DNA of 64,000 nt, taken from positions 12,761,242 to 12,825,241 of the forward strand of contig CM041551.1 of NCBI GenBank assembly GCA_023238725.1, read 5' to 3'. The position numbers and the translations under genes are program-made. Positions 36,347 to 47,496 of this stretch are shown piece after piece (the first letter of the stretch is position 1; each line of letters starts with the position of its first letter). The notes beneath the pieces were generated by a model, which did no database searches, was not told the DNA's origin, and was given only the letters and a program-made list of their open reading frames with translations. Origin of the DNA: Scortum barcoo (Eukaryota > Chordata > Actinopteri > Centrarchiformes > Terapontidae).

Positions 36347-37344
36347 GCACTACAGCACTCCTCATGTATTATAAAATGCATAATATGTGGTAAATTATTG
36401 CCGTATGAATCAGTCCTCCTCAGGCTCACACACAAAAAAAAGCCAAATGAACTGAGGTTTTGCTACTTTAGCCAAGCCCTGTCATTTTATTTCAATCTCA
36501 ACCTGTTATTTTCTGTTTGCTCTGCATGTGTCACCTCTTTATCTGATTACCTAAATACCAGAGTCTTGATAATACTAAAGAAGGGTGTGGTTAACATCCT
36601 GGTAGAGTACGGCGGACCTGATCTCTGTCGCCTCACCTCACACCACCCACCCCATCAATCACTGCCCAGCGAGGTATTTTATTCCCACACCTGGAGCGAT
36701 GATCAGGCTCAGAGGCAGATGCAATATATGAGCCATGAATTATTGCAGGAGAGTAACTGCAACCACAGCTTCCCCAGCTTTTTGACAATCGTCCCATGTA
36801 TGCACGGATCCTGTCTTTGCATTCATGATATGTTGGCGGCGGTGTGACATCCCACTGAGCCTCCATACAACACCCCAGCACTAAGCCTATATTCTCATCT
36901 CAGCTGGTGGTACAGTGTGTTTGCTTATCAGTGCTGTTGTTTCTGATATCTGAGTCATGAGGCTGTTTAAGCACCGCTGATTGCAGAACTTGTATGTTGC
37001 TATGGCACCAAGCTGACACTCATTAGGGGGATTAGAGGTGTTTCGCTGTCAGAGACCCAATCTTTTGAAATGCTTCACTTGTCGTGTTGGAGACATCTGT
37101 TTCCAGTGAAAAGATAGGGGAACTTGTGAGGATGAGCGATGAGGAGGAGGATGGTTTAAAAAAATGCAGTGCTTCTCTGTTGAAGCATTTGGAGGAGTAA
37201 TTTTGCTATTTGAAGGGTGTATCACATACCAAAATAAATGTATAAATTCTCCCCTCTGCTCAGCTGAGAATTTTAGTATTTTCCAGCTCATTTTTTTTTT
37301 GATGTTTTATTGTTTTGGTTCACTCTTGAGGCTCTCATGGTGAC

Positions 37345-37510
37345 ACAGCTTATGTTTTATTAAAGAGACAAAACATCAGCTGTACAGTACCTGTTCAGCA
37401 CCAAACAGCAGACAAAATCATATGACTGAACTTAGAGGAGCATTTAGCAGCCAGAGAGATAAATGTTTCCCGTCAGTAGTTGGTAGAAACAGTTACACAC
37501 AACACACCGA
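37345..37510 (+). repeat. Percomorph repeat (family D), copy 2
   Basis: It contains CAGCACCAAACAGCAGAC, TAGAGGAGCATTTAGCAGCC and CAGTAGTTGGTAGAAAC, matching the block order of 32503-32790. It is more diverged and shorter. Confidence 0.5.
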
Positions 37511-37599
37511 ACACAATGAACGGGAATGAATTTGATGGGTACACTTCAGCCTATTAGCAAAAAAAAACAAAAAAAAAAAGAAAAACAATCAGTTTATTT

Positions 37600-37790
37600 A
37601 GGTTTAAATAAAAGTGGCAATAAAATACTACAAGTGAAAGCCCTGCATTCAAATTCTTGTAACAAAGTAACAAATAGAAGTTTGAATGAACTCAAAATGA
37701 AAATACATAAGTCAAGTACAAATACTTTAAAACTGCATTCAAGTACGGTGTCTGAGGAAATGTACCTAATTACATTGCACCAAATAACTA
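37600..37790 (+). repeat. Partial family A (GTGGTGGAA) repeat
   Basis: AAGTGAAAGCCCTGCATTC, ATAAGTCAAGTACAAATAC and a TGTACCTAATTACATTGCAC step match internal and 3' parts of the family described at 3700-4375. The terminal repeats are lost. Confidence 0.45.
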
Positions 37791-38013
37791 TTAGAATACA
37801 TTTTGGATTGTGAATTAGCACCACAAAGGTGTTTAAAGTTTCTGTGTTTTGCTAACTTTTTCCACACATCTCAGCTACCATTAAATTATCTCACAAATCA
37901 GACACCTGTATGTATGTATATTTCTTTAAACACGGCATAAAATAAACACATTTCAATGCAAGTTATAAAAAATGGCACTTCTCACTGTTGTGTGTTTGTT
38001 TCAGTTTGGCAGA

Positions 38014-38686
38014 ATGATGAGTGATGACGGTCAGGACACTTTCAAAAACGTCAGTCAAAAGCCAGGCCTGCAGATATGGACCATCAATGTAAGGCAGCCC
38101 TTAAAATCAATGTAATTCACATCACAGTGTGTGTGGATGTTAATGCTTAAAGCTTAGTTTTTTTTTTATATGTTTGTGTTGTTTTCTCACTCAGAACATG
38201 AAGATGGTGCCTGTTTCACCCCAAGGCTTTGGTAACTTCTTTGAGGGAGACTGTTATATTGTTCTTTATGTGAGTACAAAGCCGGCTAATTTCCCCAGAG
38301 GCAACAGTGAGGCCCCACATTACACATTAATAAATGACATCCACATTAATGAAGAAATGTGATTTATGCATGGCTTGATAACATGTGTGTAACACTTCCT
38401 CTGTATTTTTCACCAGATAAGTCAGAACAAAGGTTCAGGTCAGTCGACTGACATCCACTACTGGATAGGAAACTCCTCCTCTCATGATGAACAAGGTGCA
38501 GCAGCCATCTACGTCACCCAGCTGGATGAGTACCTGGGTGGGAGTCCGGTCCAGCACAGGGAGGTGCAGGGTAGCGAGTCTCCACAGTTTATGAGCTACT
38601 TCAAAAATGGCCTCATGTGAGTAAAAAAAAGGGGGCTGGTATGTGAACTAGAAGGGGAGGGTGTCACCTGAATAAAGTGTGGGAGT

Positions 38687-38717
<31 letters not shown>

Positions 38718-40711
38718 TTATGCTGTAATCTTCCTGAGACGTGGCTTACAGCAGTAATCCCTCTGCATGAAATCATTATGACACAAATTACACTTGTTTT
38801 GTTGAGGCTTAGCAAAGAAAACCTCAGTTTTCTCTTGCCCAGTTCAATAACCTCTGACTTTTTGTGTTTTTGTTTCATGGTAAATGTGACAACTGAGGTA
38901 AATTTCAAAATGAACAAAACAACAAGTGTTTCCAACTGCTTTTACATGCTGCCTCAGTCTGCTGCTCTTGTTTTTATTACACTTGAACTTTGGCAATGCC
39001 CACCGGTCTCTCCACAGCTACAAGAAGGGCGGAGTGGCCTCAGGTTTTCACCACGTCGACACTAACGTCTATAACGTCCTGCGGCTGCTGCACGTCAAAG
39101 GGAGGAAGCATGTCACAGCCAAAGAGGTATGCAGGGTGAACATAAAGGCCTGTGACAGGGATTAATGCTGTCCGCCCACAGCCTCCCACTGGAGCTATCA
39201 CAGACCTCACACAGCCGCTCTACAAGGGGTGTCGGCACTCCCTCTTAAACAAATTATAGCATGCTTGTTGTCATAGTTGTCAAAGTGGATGTTAATTGCC
39301 AGAGGAGTGCTATGACTGCACTATATTTTAGTAATATTTCCTTATGTTAACAACATTCTCCTTTTCTGTTGACTTTATGACAGCTCACACCATGCATTTG
39401 AATAAAGGAGAACTATTTGATAACACTCCGTCATGTTAAGGTGTGTGCGCATGTGTGCAGGTGGAGGTGTCGTGGAACAGCTTTAACAATGGAGACATTT
39501 TTCTTCTGGATATCGGGAAAGCCATAGTGCAGTGGAACGGCCCACAGAGCAACAGGAGAGAGAAGCTCAAGGTAATCTTGGTCTGGTGATGAAAACTTCA
39601 CTGTAACAATATCCAATTGTGTAATTAATTATGTAAGCAAGATTTTACTGCTGAGTGAAGTGAAGTGAAGAAAATGGCAAATATTTTTTACTGCTACTAC
39701 TACTGAGTATCTAGAAAAGTTCATCATAATTTAGAATGTAATCATGTTTTTCATGCAAAAAACTGAATAAGTAAACTAACAAGGACTACAGCCAAGTAAA
39801 AACTATAGTACTCTATTACAGTACTTAAGCAAAGTAGTGGAGTAATGTACAATGCACTGAAAAGCTTTTGTTTGTCCTTGTGGACAAACAAAAGCTTAAT
39901 TATACAAGAAAAAGCACATCAAAAATGAAAATGACATTTCAATGTGGGGATTGGGAGACTTTGTATTAACATAAATTGTTTTCTTTTGTCTTTTTCATTC
40001 AGATTTTTATTAGATTTCCTCTTTGTAAATATTGGTACTAACCCAATAACAATTCCCTCCAAACAAAATCAGACGGGGAAATTAAAAACCAAAAGCAGAA
40101 CATTGTTGCTGGGCACCATCATATCCACATTACAGATACTAAAAAGTAGGAAGTGCAAATATATATTAATTGCCATTTCGGGTACAAATAAAGTGGTATT
40201 GCATTGAACTGAAGAAACTTAATTAGGATCTATATATTGAGCTGGTAATTGTGTTATTTGAGTGGGAAAGCATAGCAAAGGGGAAAGAAGTTAGGTGAAG
40301 AGGGAAGGAAGAGCTATTATTGTGGAATTATCTAATTGAATTTGCCTAAACTTTAAATTAGCAGCTTTCTTTTCTTCCTTTTGTGTCATCAATGTTTCAA
40401 ACCACTTATGGATGTTTTCATATACAAAAAAAGGGAAAATATTGTGAATATGAAGCTGAATATTACAGTAAGCCCTGTTTCTGTCCTTTCTTCTGTCTTC
40501 TGCAGGCAGTCTTGTTGGCCCAGGACATCCGGGACAGGGAGAGAGGAGGTCGGGCTCAGATTGGCACGGTGGAGGGAGGAGATGAGCGGGACTCCCCGGA
40601 GCTCATGAAAATCATGACGGCGGTTCTTGGCCAAAGAAGCGGCCCGCTGAAGGAAGCCATTCCCGATGACGAACCTGACCAGGTGCAGAACACCAGCGTC
40701 AGACTCTACCA
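38014..40711 (+). CDS. vill: vill exons 1-6: gelsolin repeats 1 and 2
   Basis: Residues about 1-259 cover PGLQIWTIN, the FFEGDCYIVLY strand of repeat 1 and DEQGAAAIYVTQLDEYLGG. They also include the basic PIP2-type segment YKKGGVASG at the exon 3/4 junction and repeat 2 with NGDIFLLDIGKAIVQWNGP. The exon 3/4 boundary splits an isoleucine codon (AT/C) exactly where the family does. Intron 3 contains an (AC)n tract, and intron 5 a MITE fragment and a perfect hairpin. Confidence 0.9.
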
Positions 40712-43700
40712 GTAAGCACTCTTTCTGCATCTTTTCCATCTTTGCTGTTGGGAAATATCTTTGGGCGTTTAGTAAAATCAGGTTTTTCTTTGTGTTTCTC
40801 CTCAGCGTTTTTGAGAACAGGGGGAATCTGGTGGTTCAAGAAGTGGCCACGCAGCCTCTAACACAAGACCTGCTGCACTCCTCTGTAATTGTCTTTTAAC
40901 CTTCAAACAGGTTTCTTAGACCCTGCTTTTGTACAAAACGAGCCTCATCTTACAGCCTTTTTTTCTTCCACTGTCAGGACTGTTACATCTTGGACCAGAG
41001 AGGCTCCAGTGTGATGGTGTGGAAAGGCAAGCAGGCCTCCAAGGAAGAGCGGCAGGAGGCTCTCAACAGGGCCGTGGTGAGTTTGCTAAATAAATCTCTT
41101 TTATACCCTTTGATTATTACAGCGTTACAGCTCCCCTTTGCCAAGGTCACCAAGTTAAATAGCAATAATTTATCAAAGTCGTGAAGGATGCTTATCTTTT
41201 CCACCAGGGCTATATCAAAGCAAAGAACTACCCGTCCAGCACCAGCGTGCAGGTGATGACCGAGGGAGGAGAGTCAGCGCTGTTCAAGCACATGTTCAAG
41301 TCCTGGAGAGATAAAGGGCAAACTCAGGGTCTTGGTACCACCTACACCGTGGGGAAGATAGGTAACTTTACATGGCTTATCATTAATTCAGGGTTCAGGG
41401 TCAGACTTAAGTTCTAATACACTGAAGCCTTTATGATACGCGCAAAGTTCCCAGCCAGGATATATGCATAAATACGATGTTGTGAAGTGTGTATGCATGA
41501 TGATAATATGAATTTGTGAAATTATACAATGAATGTATTAAACTTATTGTGAAATGTTTTTCCAAATATTTTGGCTATTTTACAATTTTACGATGACATA
41601 ACATATTTTGTCTTTATATAACTTATATGATTATTTACACACAGCAAAGGTAGACCAAGTGAAATTCGATGTGATGGAGCTCCACGCACGTCCAGAACTG
41701 GCAGCACAGCAGCGCATGGTGGACGACGCCTCCGGGGATGTTAAGGTAAGAGAAAAAAGTGTCGAAATACACAAAAACACAAACACAAAAACACAAAAGA
41801 AACACAAAACAGTAGATGGACTTCTGGCTTAAATGGCAGTTCTAATATCTAATAATGAGGGAAAAAATACTTAAGCTTTGTAAAAAAAAAATTTAATTTT
41901 GTAAATTTTGTCATGTCCCTGTCAGGTGTGGCGTATTGAGAAGTTGGAGCTGGCTGAAGTGAATCCAAGTACTTACGGACAGTTTTATGGAGGAGACTGC
42001 TACTTGGTGCTGTACACGTATCGAAGGTCAAATCAGCAGCAATACATACTCTACATGTGGCAGGTCAGTATGATCACAGAAGGAATTTTACCCCTGTTTT
42101 TTCGCTCTCTTTCTTTAACATAAACTTTAATTCTTTAACTTTCTTTCTGGCTCTGATTAATTAAAAAAAGGAACAGTTTCTGTGTATTAACTCTATGTCT
42201 TTTTACACCAGGGCCGTCATGCCACCAAAGATGAAATTACCGCATGCGCCTACCAGGCCGTCAATATTGATAACAAGTACAATGGAGCCCCGGTTCAGGT
42301 CAGGGTGATCATGGGAAAGGAGCCTCGCCACTTCCTGGCCATTTTCAAAGGCAAACTCATCATCTTTGAGGTGTGATGTTTCTCAGTGAATAAGATGTTT
42401 TGTTAATTACAAACACAAAAAGGGTCTATTGCTTGTATTTTTCTAACTGTGGATTGTATTTCTGTAATACAATAAGGGTATGTTTTATTTCTCAAGGGGA
42501 GAGTGCTCTAGAAGATCATAAAGACATTAATCCTACACTTTTGTAATTATGCACAAAACAGAAGAGTGCTGAATATTTTATATACTTGTGTGTGAGTACA
42601 AATCTCTGCTTTCATGTGTCTTTAGGGCGGCACCGGCCGACCTGGTGTGGTCAACCCCGATGGAGGTGCAAGGCTCTTCCAGGTGAGAGGGACTAACGAG
42701 CTGAACACCAAGGCAACTGAAGTGCTGGCGAGGGCTTCGTCTCTCAACACCAATGATGTCTTCCTGCTGAAGACCGACCAAATGTGCTACCTGTGGTACG
42801 GAAAGGTATGTGCTTCCAGTATGGAGCTGCAAAAACTCCCCAGAACTTCTCTTTTAAAGGAGGAAAATGTGAATGTGCGTTGGTGCGTTTGCATTTTCAC
42901 ACAAATCCGTGCTTGTTTGATGTCTGTTTCTGTCCGTCTCCAGGGCTGCAACGGGGACGAGAGGGTGATGGGGAGAGCGATGTCTGATGTGCTGTCCAAG
43001 CAGGACAAGCAGGTGGTGATGGAGGACCAGGAGCCAGCTGAATTCTGGGTAGCTTTGGGAGGCAAGGCTCCTTATGCCAGTGACAAGAGGTAAACACAGA
43101 CAACGTCACACCTTTGAATATGGCTTTTTGTGTGATATTAACAGATCGTAACAACTCCAAGCATTCAACCAAAGGTCTTGTTGTTCTCTACACATTTTCT
43201 TTTGCTTTGACTTTATATTATGGTCAATAAATAAAAAAATATGATAACCTATAAACAAGGATTTGTCTTCAAAATGTGTCCAAAAGGCTGTTTAATCATA
43301 TTTTTAAACATTAATAAGCTTACATTCAAATCTGCATGGATTATTTTTTATATGAAGGTCAGTGGAATATGCCCAATGTCGTCCAAAGCCGGTGAAATTT
43401 AGTCTGCACCCCCATACACACACACACACAAACACACACCCACCCAAACAGAGCTGATTACACAGCTATAATGATAGTGAGCTATGTGTTGTTTCAGACT
43501 GCAGAAGGAGGAGCCTCCTCACAGTCCTCGGCTGTTTGAGTGCTCCAATCAGACCGGCACATTTAGGATGACCGAGGTCGATGACTTCGCCCAAAGCGAC
43601 CTGGACGAGGAGGATGTCATGCTGCTGGACACCTGGGAGGAGGTGAGAGGTCAACAGAGCTCTTTAACTTTACTTTAGGTTGATTTGTGCGGATGCAGAA

Positions 43701-46181
43701 ATACGTACTCTGCCCAGTCTTAGTGGAAATACAAAATATGGCAGCACACGAAAATAATCCCCTCAATTGTCACTTATGATCCATTAGAAGTGTGGCAACG
43801 TCTTTGTCTACAGATACCCTACGCTCTACCTGAATTTTCTTATTTTGCTGTTTTCGGGACGTTTCTGGGTGTGAGGTGAGGTCTAAAAATGTAGTGACAT
43901 GTTGCCAGATCGTAAGCATGTTTGACCACCAGACAAAGTGTGTGTGGCCTAAATCCTAAATTTGAATATCGTGTTGTCAAACTGCAACTAAAAAAATAAT
44001 ACTAATTATATCTTTAAGTACTGTCACTACTTGATTTAATACACTTACTTCACAGTGCTCTGAAAGGGATTTATTTCTTTATCTATTCTCCAAATCACCT
44101 CAGATTTTCTTGTGGGTTGGAAACCAAGCCAACGAGTATGAGACCAAGGAGGCGTGGAACAGCGCGCAGGAATATCTGAGGACCCACCCGGCAGGCCGCG
44201 ACCCCGACACGCCCATCATCTTTGTCAAACAGGGATACGAACCGCCCACCTTCACCGGCTGGTTCAACGCATGGGATCCTCATAAGTGGAGCGTGAGTTT
44301 ACCACGGGATCTCTTTGATCTCAGTGAGAGCCACCAGAGTGCTCTTGATACAATAATGCAGCATGATTCAGGCATTACAAATCACTATTCAGACATCAAC
44401 ACTATGAATAATCTTGTGTAAACGAATCATTCCAGGAATTTGAAAGAACATACAGTCACATGTGGATGATTTTATGGATTGTTTGAAGATGAAGACGACC
44501 CTGCATGCTCACTAATTTTTTTTCAATCCTGGCTCACTTCATCTTCTCAACAGGGAGGCATCTCCTATGAGGAGATGAAAAAAAAGCTGAGTGATGCAGA
44601 ATCTCTCTCACAGATCACTGTTGTAAGTGATTGAATGACACTAATCCTAACTCTAATTGACCAGATGTACTAATGGCAATAACTACTAATGTCTCCAATG
44701 TAACATAATAATGTCACTAATCCATGAATGTTTATTTTGATGTTCTTCCCTGAACGTCACATAAGGATACACCAAAAATATAATTTCACTCACACATGTC
44801 CTACGTCTGCAGGATCTGAAGAACGCTCATTTCAATAGTCCTGCTGGGAAAAGTGGGGGTGGTTACAGGGCTCCTGGGGGCCCCATGAGCTCCCCTCCAG
44901 TCTACAGGGTTCAAGGAGGTGATCTGTCCCCCAGACCCTCCACTCCCACCAGCCCATCTACCCAGAGAACCCTGTCCTCTGTGTCTGTGACTTTGTCCCC
45001 CTCCTCCAGCTTCACGCCATCGTCCCCAGCTGGTGGCACTGTGTCGCCCCCTGCTGGAGGCTCTGGGATGTATCTGGACCCGCAGCTCCTCGTGAACAAG
45101 CCCCTTAGTGAGCTGCCGCAGGGGGTGGACCCCAGCCAGAAAGAGGTGGGTGCAGAATAATTGTGCAAATGGCACGAAAGTGCAATCTGTATGTGCAATT
45201 TGTATTTTGATGTGGATTACATGGTTGAGTGAATGTTGTAAGAATGGATGAAAAAAAAAAACTACAGTAAAGCTTCACTGACAAAATACACCATGAATCC
45301 ATGAATAAAGCATGTGGGTTTATGAAAATAGAACCTGTATCTCAGACTTTCTCTGGTTTCCTCTGATATTTTGTAGTATACTGTAGTACTTAGTGTAATA
45401 TCTGTGCAGAGGAGGCAGTGAGGATCTGCTGTGTCAAGAAATTCTGGACAGGAGCCAGACTACAGTTTCTCTTCATCTCAAGTGTGAACTAAATACTGAA
45501 GTTCAGGTGCGGTTTGTCAACCAGCAGCAGTACCAGCAGAATATCACTGAAACAGGCACAAATAGATGCAAAAAGATGATGGATAGATGATGAAAAAGAC
45601 TACAGAGAGAATCAAAACAGACTACAGAGATACTCAAAAAGACTACACAGAGATGCAAAATGACAACAAGGAGATGCAAAGCTACAAAGACAATAATAAC
45701 ACAAACATAATAGCAAATTGATTACAAGGAGATATAAAGGTAGAAAGACATGCAAAACAAAATAACAAGACATCATCAGGAAATAATCTAAAAAGAGAAA
45801 AAAGAGACATAAAATGACCACAAAAAGACTCACGTTGTAGTTGTTTGGAGTCTCTTTCAGTCTTGGTGTCTTGCTCCTGGGGGTTGGGGGCTTTTTCATG
45901 CCTGTAATTGTCTCATAATCCTTTCATGGCTGCAAGGATGACAATGATTCAGTGGGAGGTGCTCAGCATGTTGTAATTACTGTTTGTGTATACTGGTGTA
46001 ATAACACAGTGCGTGCAGTAGAGGTCATCCTAACTTTTCTCCGTCCTCCCCTCCTCTCTGATCTCAGGACTACCTGTCTGATGTGGATTTTGAGAACCTG
46101 CTCGGCACGAGCCGCTCAGACTTCAAGCGGCTGCCAAAGTGGAGGCAGTCTGACTTGAAGAAAAAAGCAGGACTTTTCTGA
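38014..46181 (+). CDS. vill: Villin-like actin-binding protein
   Basis: This is a gelsolin-superfamily protein with six gelsolin repeats and a C-terminal headpiece; such proteins cap, bundle or sever actin under Ca2+/PIP2 control. Coding exons: 38014-38088, 38195-38269, 38417-38616, 39018-39126, 39461-39571, 40506-40711, 40806-40884, 40978-41076, 41208-41361, 41645-41745, 41926-42063, 42212-42370, 42626-42805, 42944-43089, 43498-43642, 44104-44292, 44554-44622, 44813-45145, 46068-46181. All junctions are GT-AG and in phase, giving about 893 residues. Family marks are FFEGDCYIVLY, HREVQGSESPQF, IYKKGGVASGFHHVDTN, FYGGDCYLVLYTY, EPPTFTGWF and a headpiece ending KKKAGLF. I call it vill rather than vil1 because of its place between ctdspl and plcd1. 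Human VILL has about 856 residues; the extra length is a linker in exon 18. The start at 38014 is the default; 33577 is an alternative. Confidence 0.93.
38690..38717. repeat. (AC)n microsatellite in vill intron 3
   Basis: About 14 CA dinucleotides lie shortly after the exon 3 donor. Confidence 0.95.
39640..39860 (+). repeat. Partial family A repeat in vill intron 5
   Basis: The AAGCAAAGTAGTGGAGTAA motif and ATTACAGTACTT steps match the 3' half of the MITE family. It abuts the perfect hairpin at 39862-39897. Confidence 0.4.
39862..39897. repeat. 16-bp perfect hairpin
   Basis: AAGCTTTTGTTTGTCC at 39862-39877 pairs perfectly with 39882-39897 across a TTGT loop. No T-run terminator or exon is attached, and it sits within vill intron 5. 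Confidence 0.85.
40806..42063 (+). CDS. vill: vill exons 7-11: repeat 3 and start of repeat 4
   Basis: NLVVQEVATQPLTQDLLHS and DCYILDQRGSSVMVWKGKQA mark repeat 3. VDQVKFDVMELHARPELAAQ and RMVDDASGDVKVWRIEKLEL form the hinge between the two halves. FYGGDCYLVLYTYRR opens repeat 4. Exon junctions are at 40884, 41076, 41361 and 41745. Confidence 0.9.
42212..44622 (+). CDS. vill: vill exons 12-17: rest of repeat 4, repeats 5 and 6
   Basis: DEITACAYQAVNIDNKYNGA, NDVFLLKTDQMCYLWYGKGC, EDQEPAEFWVALGGKAPYA, LDEEDVMLLDTWEEIFLWVG and GYEPPTFTGWFNAWDPHKWS follow the villin order. Phases are 0 except the split arginine codon at 43089/43498. Confidence 0.9.
44813..45145 (+). CDS. vill: vill exon 18: Ser/Pro-rich linker
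   Basis: This 111-codon exon starts DLKNAHFNSPAGKSGGGYRA and is dominated by Ser, Pro, Thr and Gly (for example SPRPSTPTSPSTQRTLSSVS). It then resumes villin sequence at LLVNKPLSELPQGVDPSQKE. The low-complexity part is about 75 residues and makes this linker longer than in mammalian villin. It is likely unstructured. Confidence 0.9.
45550..45830. repeat. Degenerate GACTACA..GATGCAAAA tandem repeat
   Basis: Units of roughly 20 bp such as GACTACAGAGATACTCAAAA and GACTACACAGAGATGCAAAA recur with drift through the vill exon 18-19 intron. It is a minisatellite type that I recognise in teleosts. Confidence 0.6.
46068..46181 (+). CDS. vill: vill exon 19: headpiece C-terminus
   Basis: DYLSDVDFENLLGTSRSDFK followed by RLPKWRQSDLKKKAGLF is a villin headpiece subdomain with the actin-contacting tryptophan, the lysine cluster and the terminal GLF. 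Compared with villin, the central core phenylalanine of the F-F-F triad is Leu (NLLG). The stop is TGA at 46179-46181. Confidence 0.93.
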   Translation, partial: DYLSDVDFENLLGTSRSDFKRLPKWRQSDLKKKAGLF

Positions 46182-46575
46182 GAAACATTCACAGCTGGAT
46201 TAAAAGGAAATGTTGTCAAACCTGTCTCACTGTACTGCAAAAAAAACGTGTGTAGAACAAACTAAGGCAGCATGTTAGCTGTTGTTGAGAAAGGACTGAT
46301 AGAAGACTTGATCATTTCAGCTTAAATTCAACCAAGTTAAAGTGATTACAATATTGACTTGGATTATCTTATCAACATGATTGCTATAAAAAGAAAATCA
46401 CACTTCATAACATGACTTACACTTTAAAGTAAGATTATCAATTGTTATGCTTTGTATTTATCTGTATTTGTCAATGTTATGTCTTATCATACCATGATTG
46501 TGTTCTCCCAGCATGTTATTGTCATTTGCCTTGCCTGAATCACTTACATTATGAATAAACACACAACACCTTCAT
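46182..46575 (+). other. vill: vill 3' UTR
   Basis: Non-coding sequence follows the stop and ends near the polyadenylation signal AATAAA at 46554-46559. On the opposite strand an AATAAA (plus TTTATT at 46593-46598) could serve plcd1. Confidence 0.65.
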
Positions 46576-46599
46576 TCAAGGACCTTGCTGCTTTTATTT

Positions 46600-47496
46600 G
46601 AGAGTCAGTGCAAATGTGGGTAAGTGACAAGACGTACTGAAAAGGCCCTGACATTGATGAGTTTGTCACGGAGAAACGGCTGTAGTACATCAGATGATGA
46701 CAAATAAAAATAAAGTATAATTTAAAATACAGACACAAAATATTTGATAAAGTGAATTAAGGTTCAATATGTTTAGGTAGATTCATGTATGATACAGTTA
46801 ATTTATTAATATGCTTATTATATTGATAGCCAGAAGTAAGTTAGAAGGCATTTAAAGTCTGTTTAAATGCCTTTTGATACCATACTGTCCACACTCTGGA
46901 GACTAACATTATTATGGCATTAAAATGGATAAAACAACAATTAAAGCTTGTTCTAGTTGGAAGAGTCATGAAAACACTAAAACAGTTACGTGCTTGTTGT
47001 GTTGCTTGGCAGATAAAACATGTTTCTGAGTATGATTTGTATGAGTCTGAAGGGAAATATGATTCAAATACAATTTAAGTGATACGGCAATTCAAACCTG
47101 ACTCGCCAAAATATTGTACCTCTTCGCCAAAATGGCAAATACACTTTAATGACTTTCTTTAAATAATTTCCTACACTGCTCATTCACTGCTCTTTCATTC
47201 ACATTTTCATTCTCTCTGTTTTGTTACCATACAGGGGCTCGCAACCAAGCTTTTTAAAAGAAAGCTAAAAGTAAACAATGACAGGAAACAATTACACAGA
47301 TGATGGTGAGTCAGCAGCTACAGCTTGGCAGATGACAAATGTTTTTTTTTTTTTTTTCATGAAAAATCTTTTAAAATATTTGATTAGAGTTACATTATTT
47401 AGCTATCAAACTGGACAAATTCCTTTAGCGTTTCCAAAAAACTTTAAAAAAAGTGGCATGGTGGGGTGTTGGGGTTCAACCCAAAACAGGAGCCTA
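46600..47496 (-). other. plcd1: plcd1 3' UTR and convergent intergenic region
   Basis: There is no gene in this interval. Candidate plcd1 poly(A) signals on the minus strand are ATTAAA (plus 47145-47150) and AATAAA (plus 46593-46598). A T run lies at 47343-47358. Confidence 0.4.

Noticed and set aside
36245..36847. 200-codon plus-strand frame
   Set aside because: It begins inside the 338-bp MITE and crosses its terminal repeat. There is no family similarity and no splice context, so I treat it as chance.
38014..46181. Calling the gelsolin-family gene villin 1 (vil1)
   Set aside because: The domain layout fits either, but the position between ctdspl and plcd1 fits vill. Sequence alone cannot exclude vil1 without a tree.
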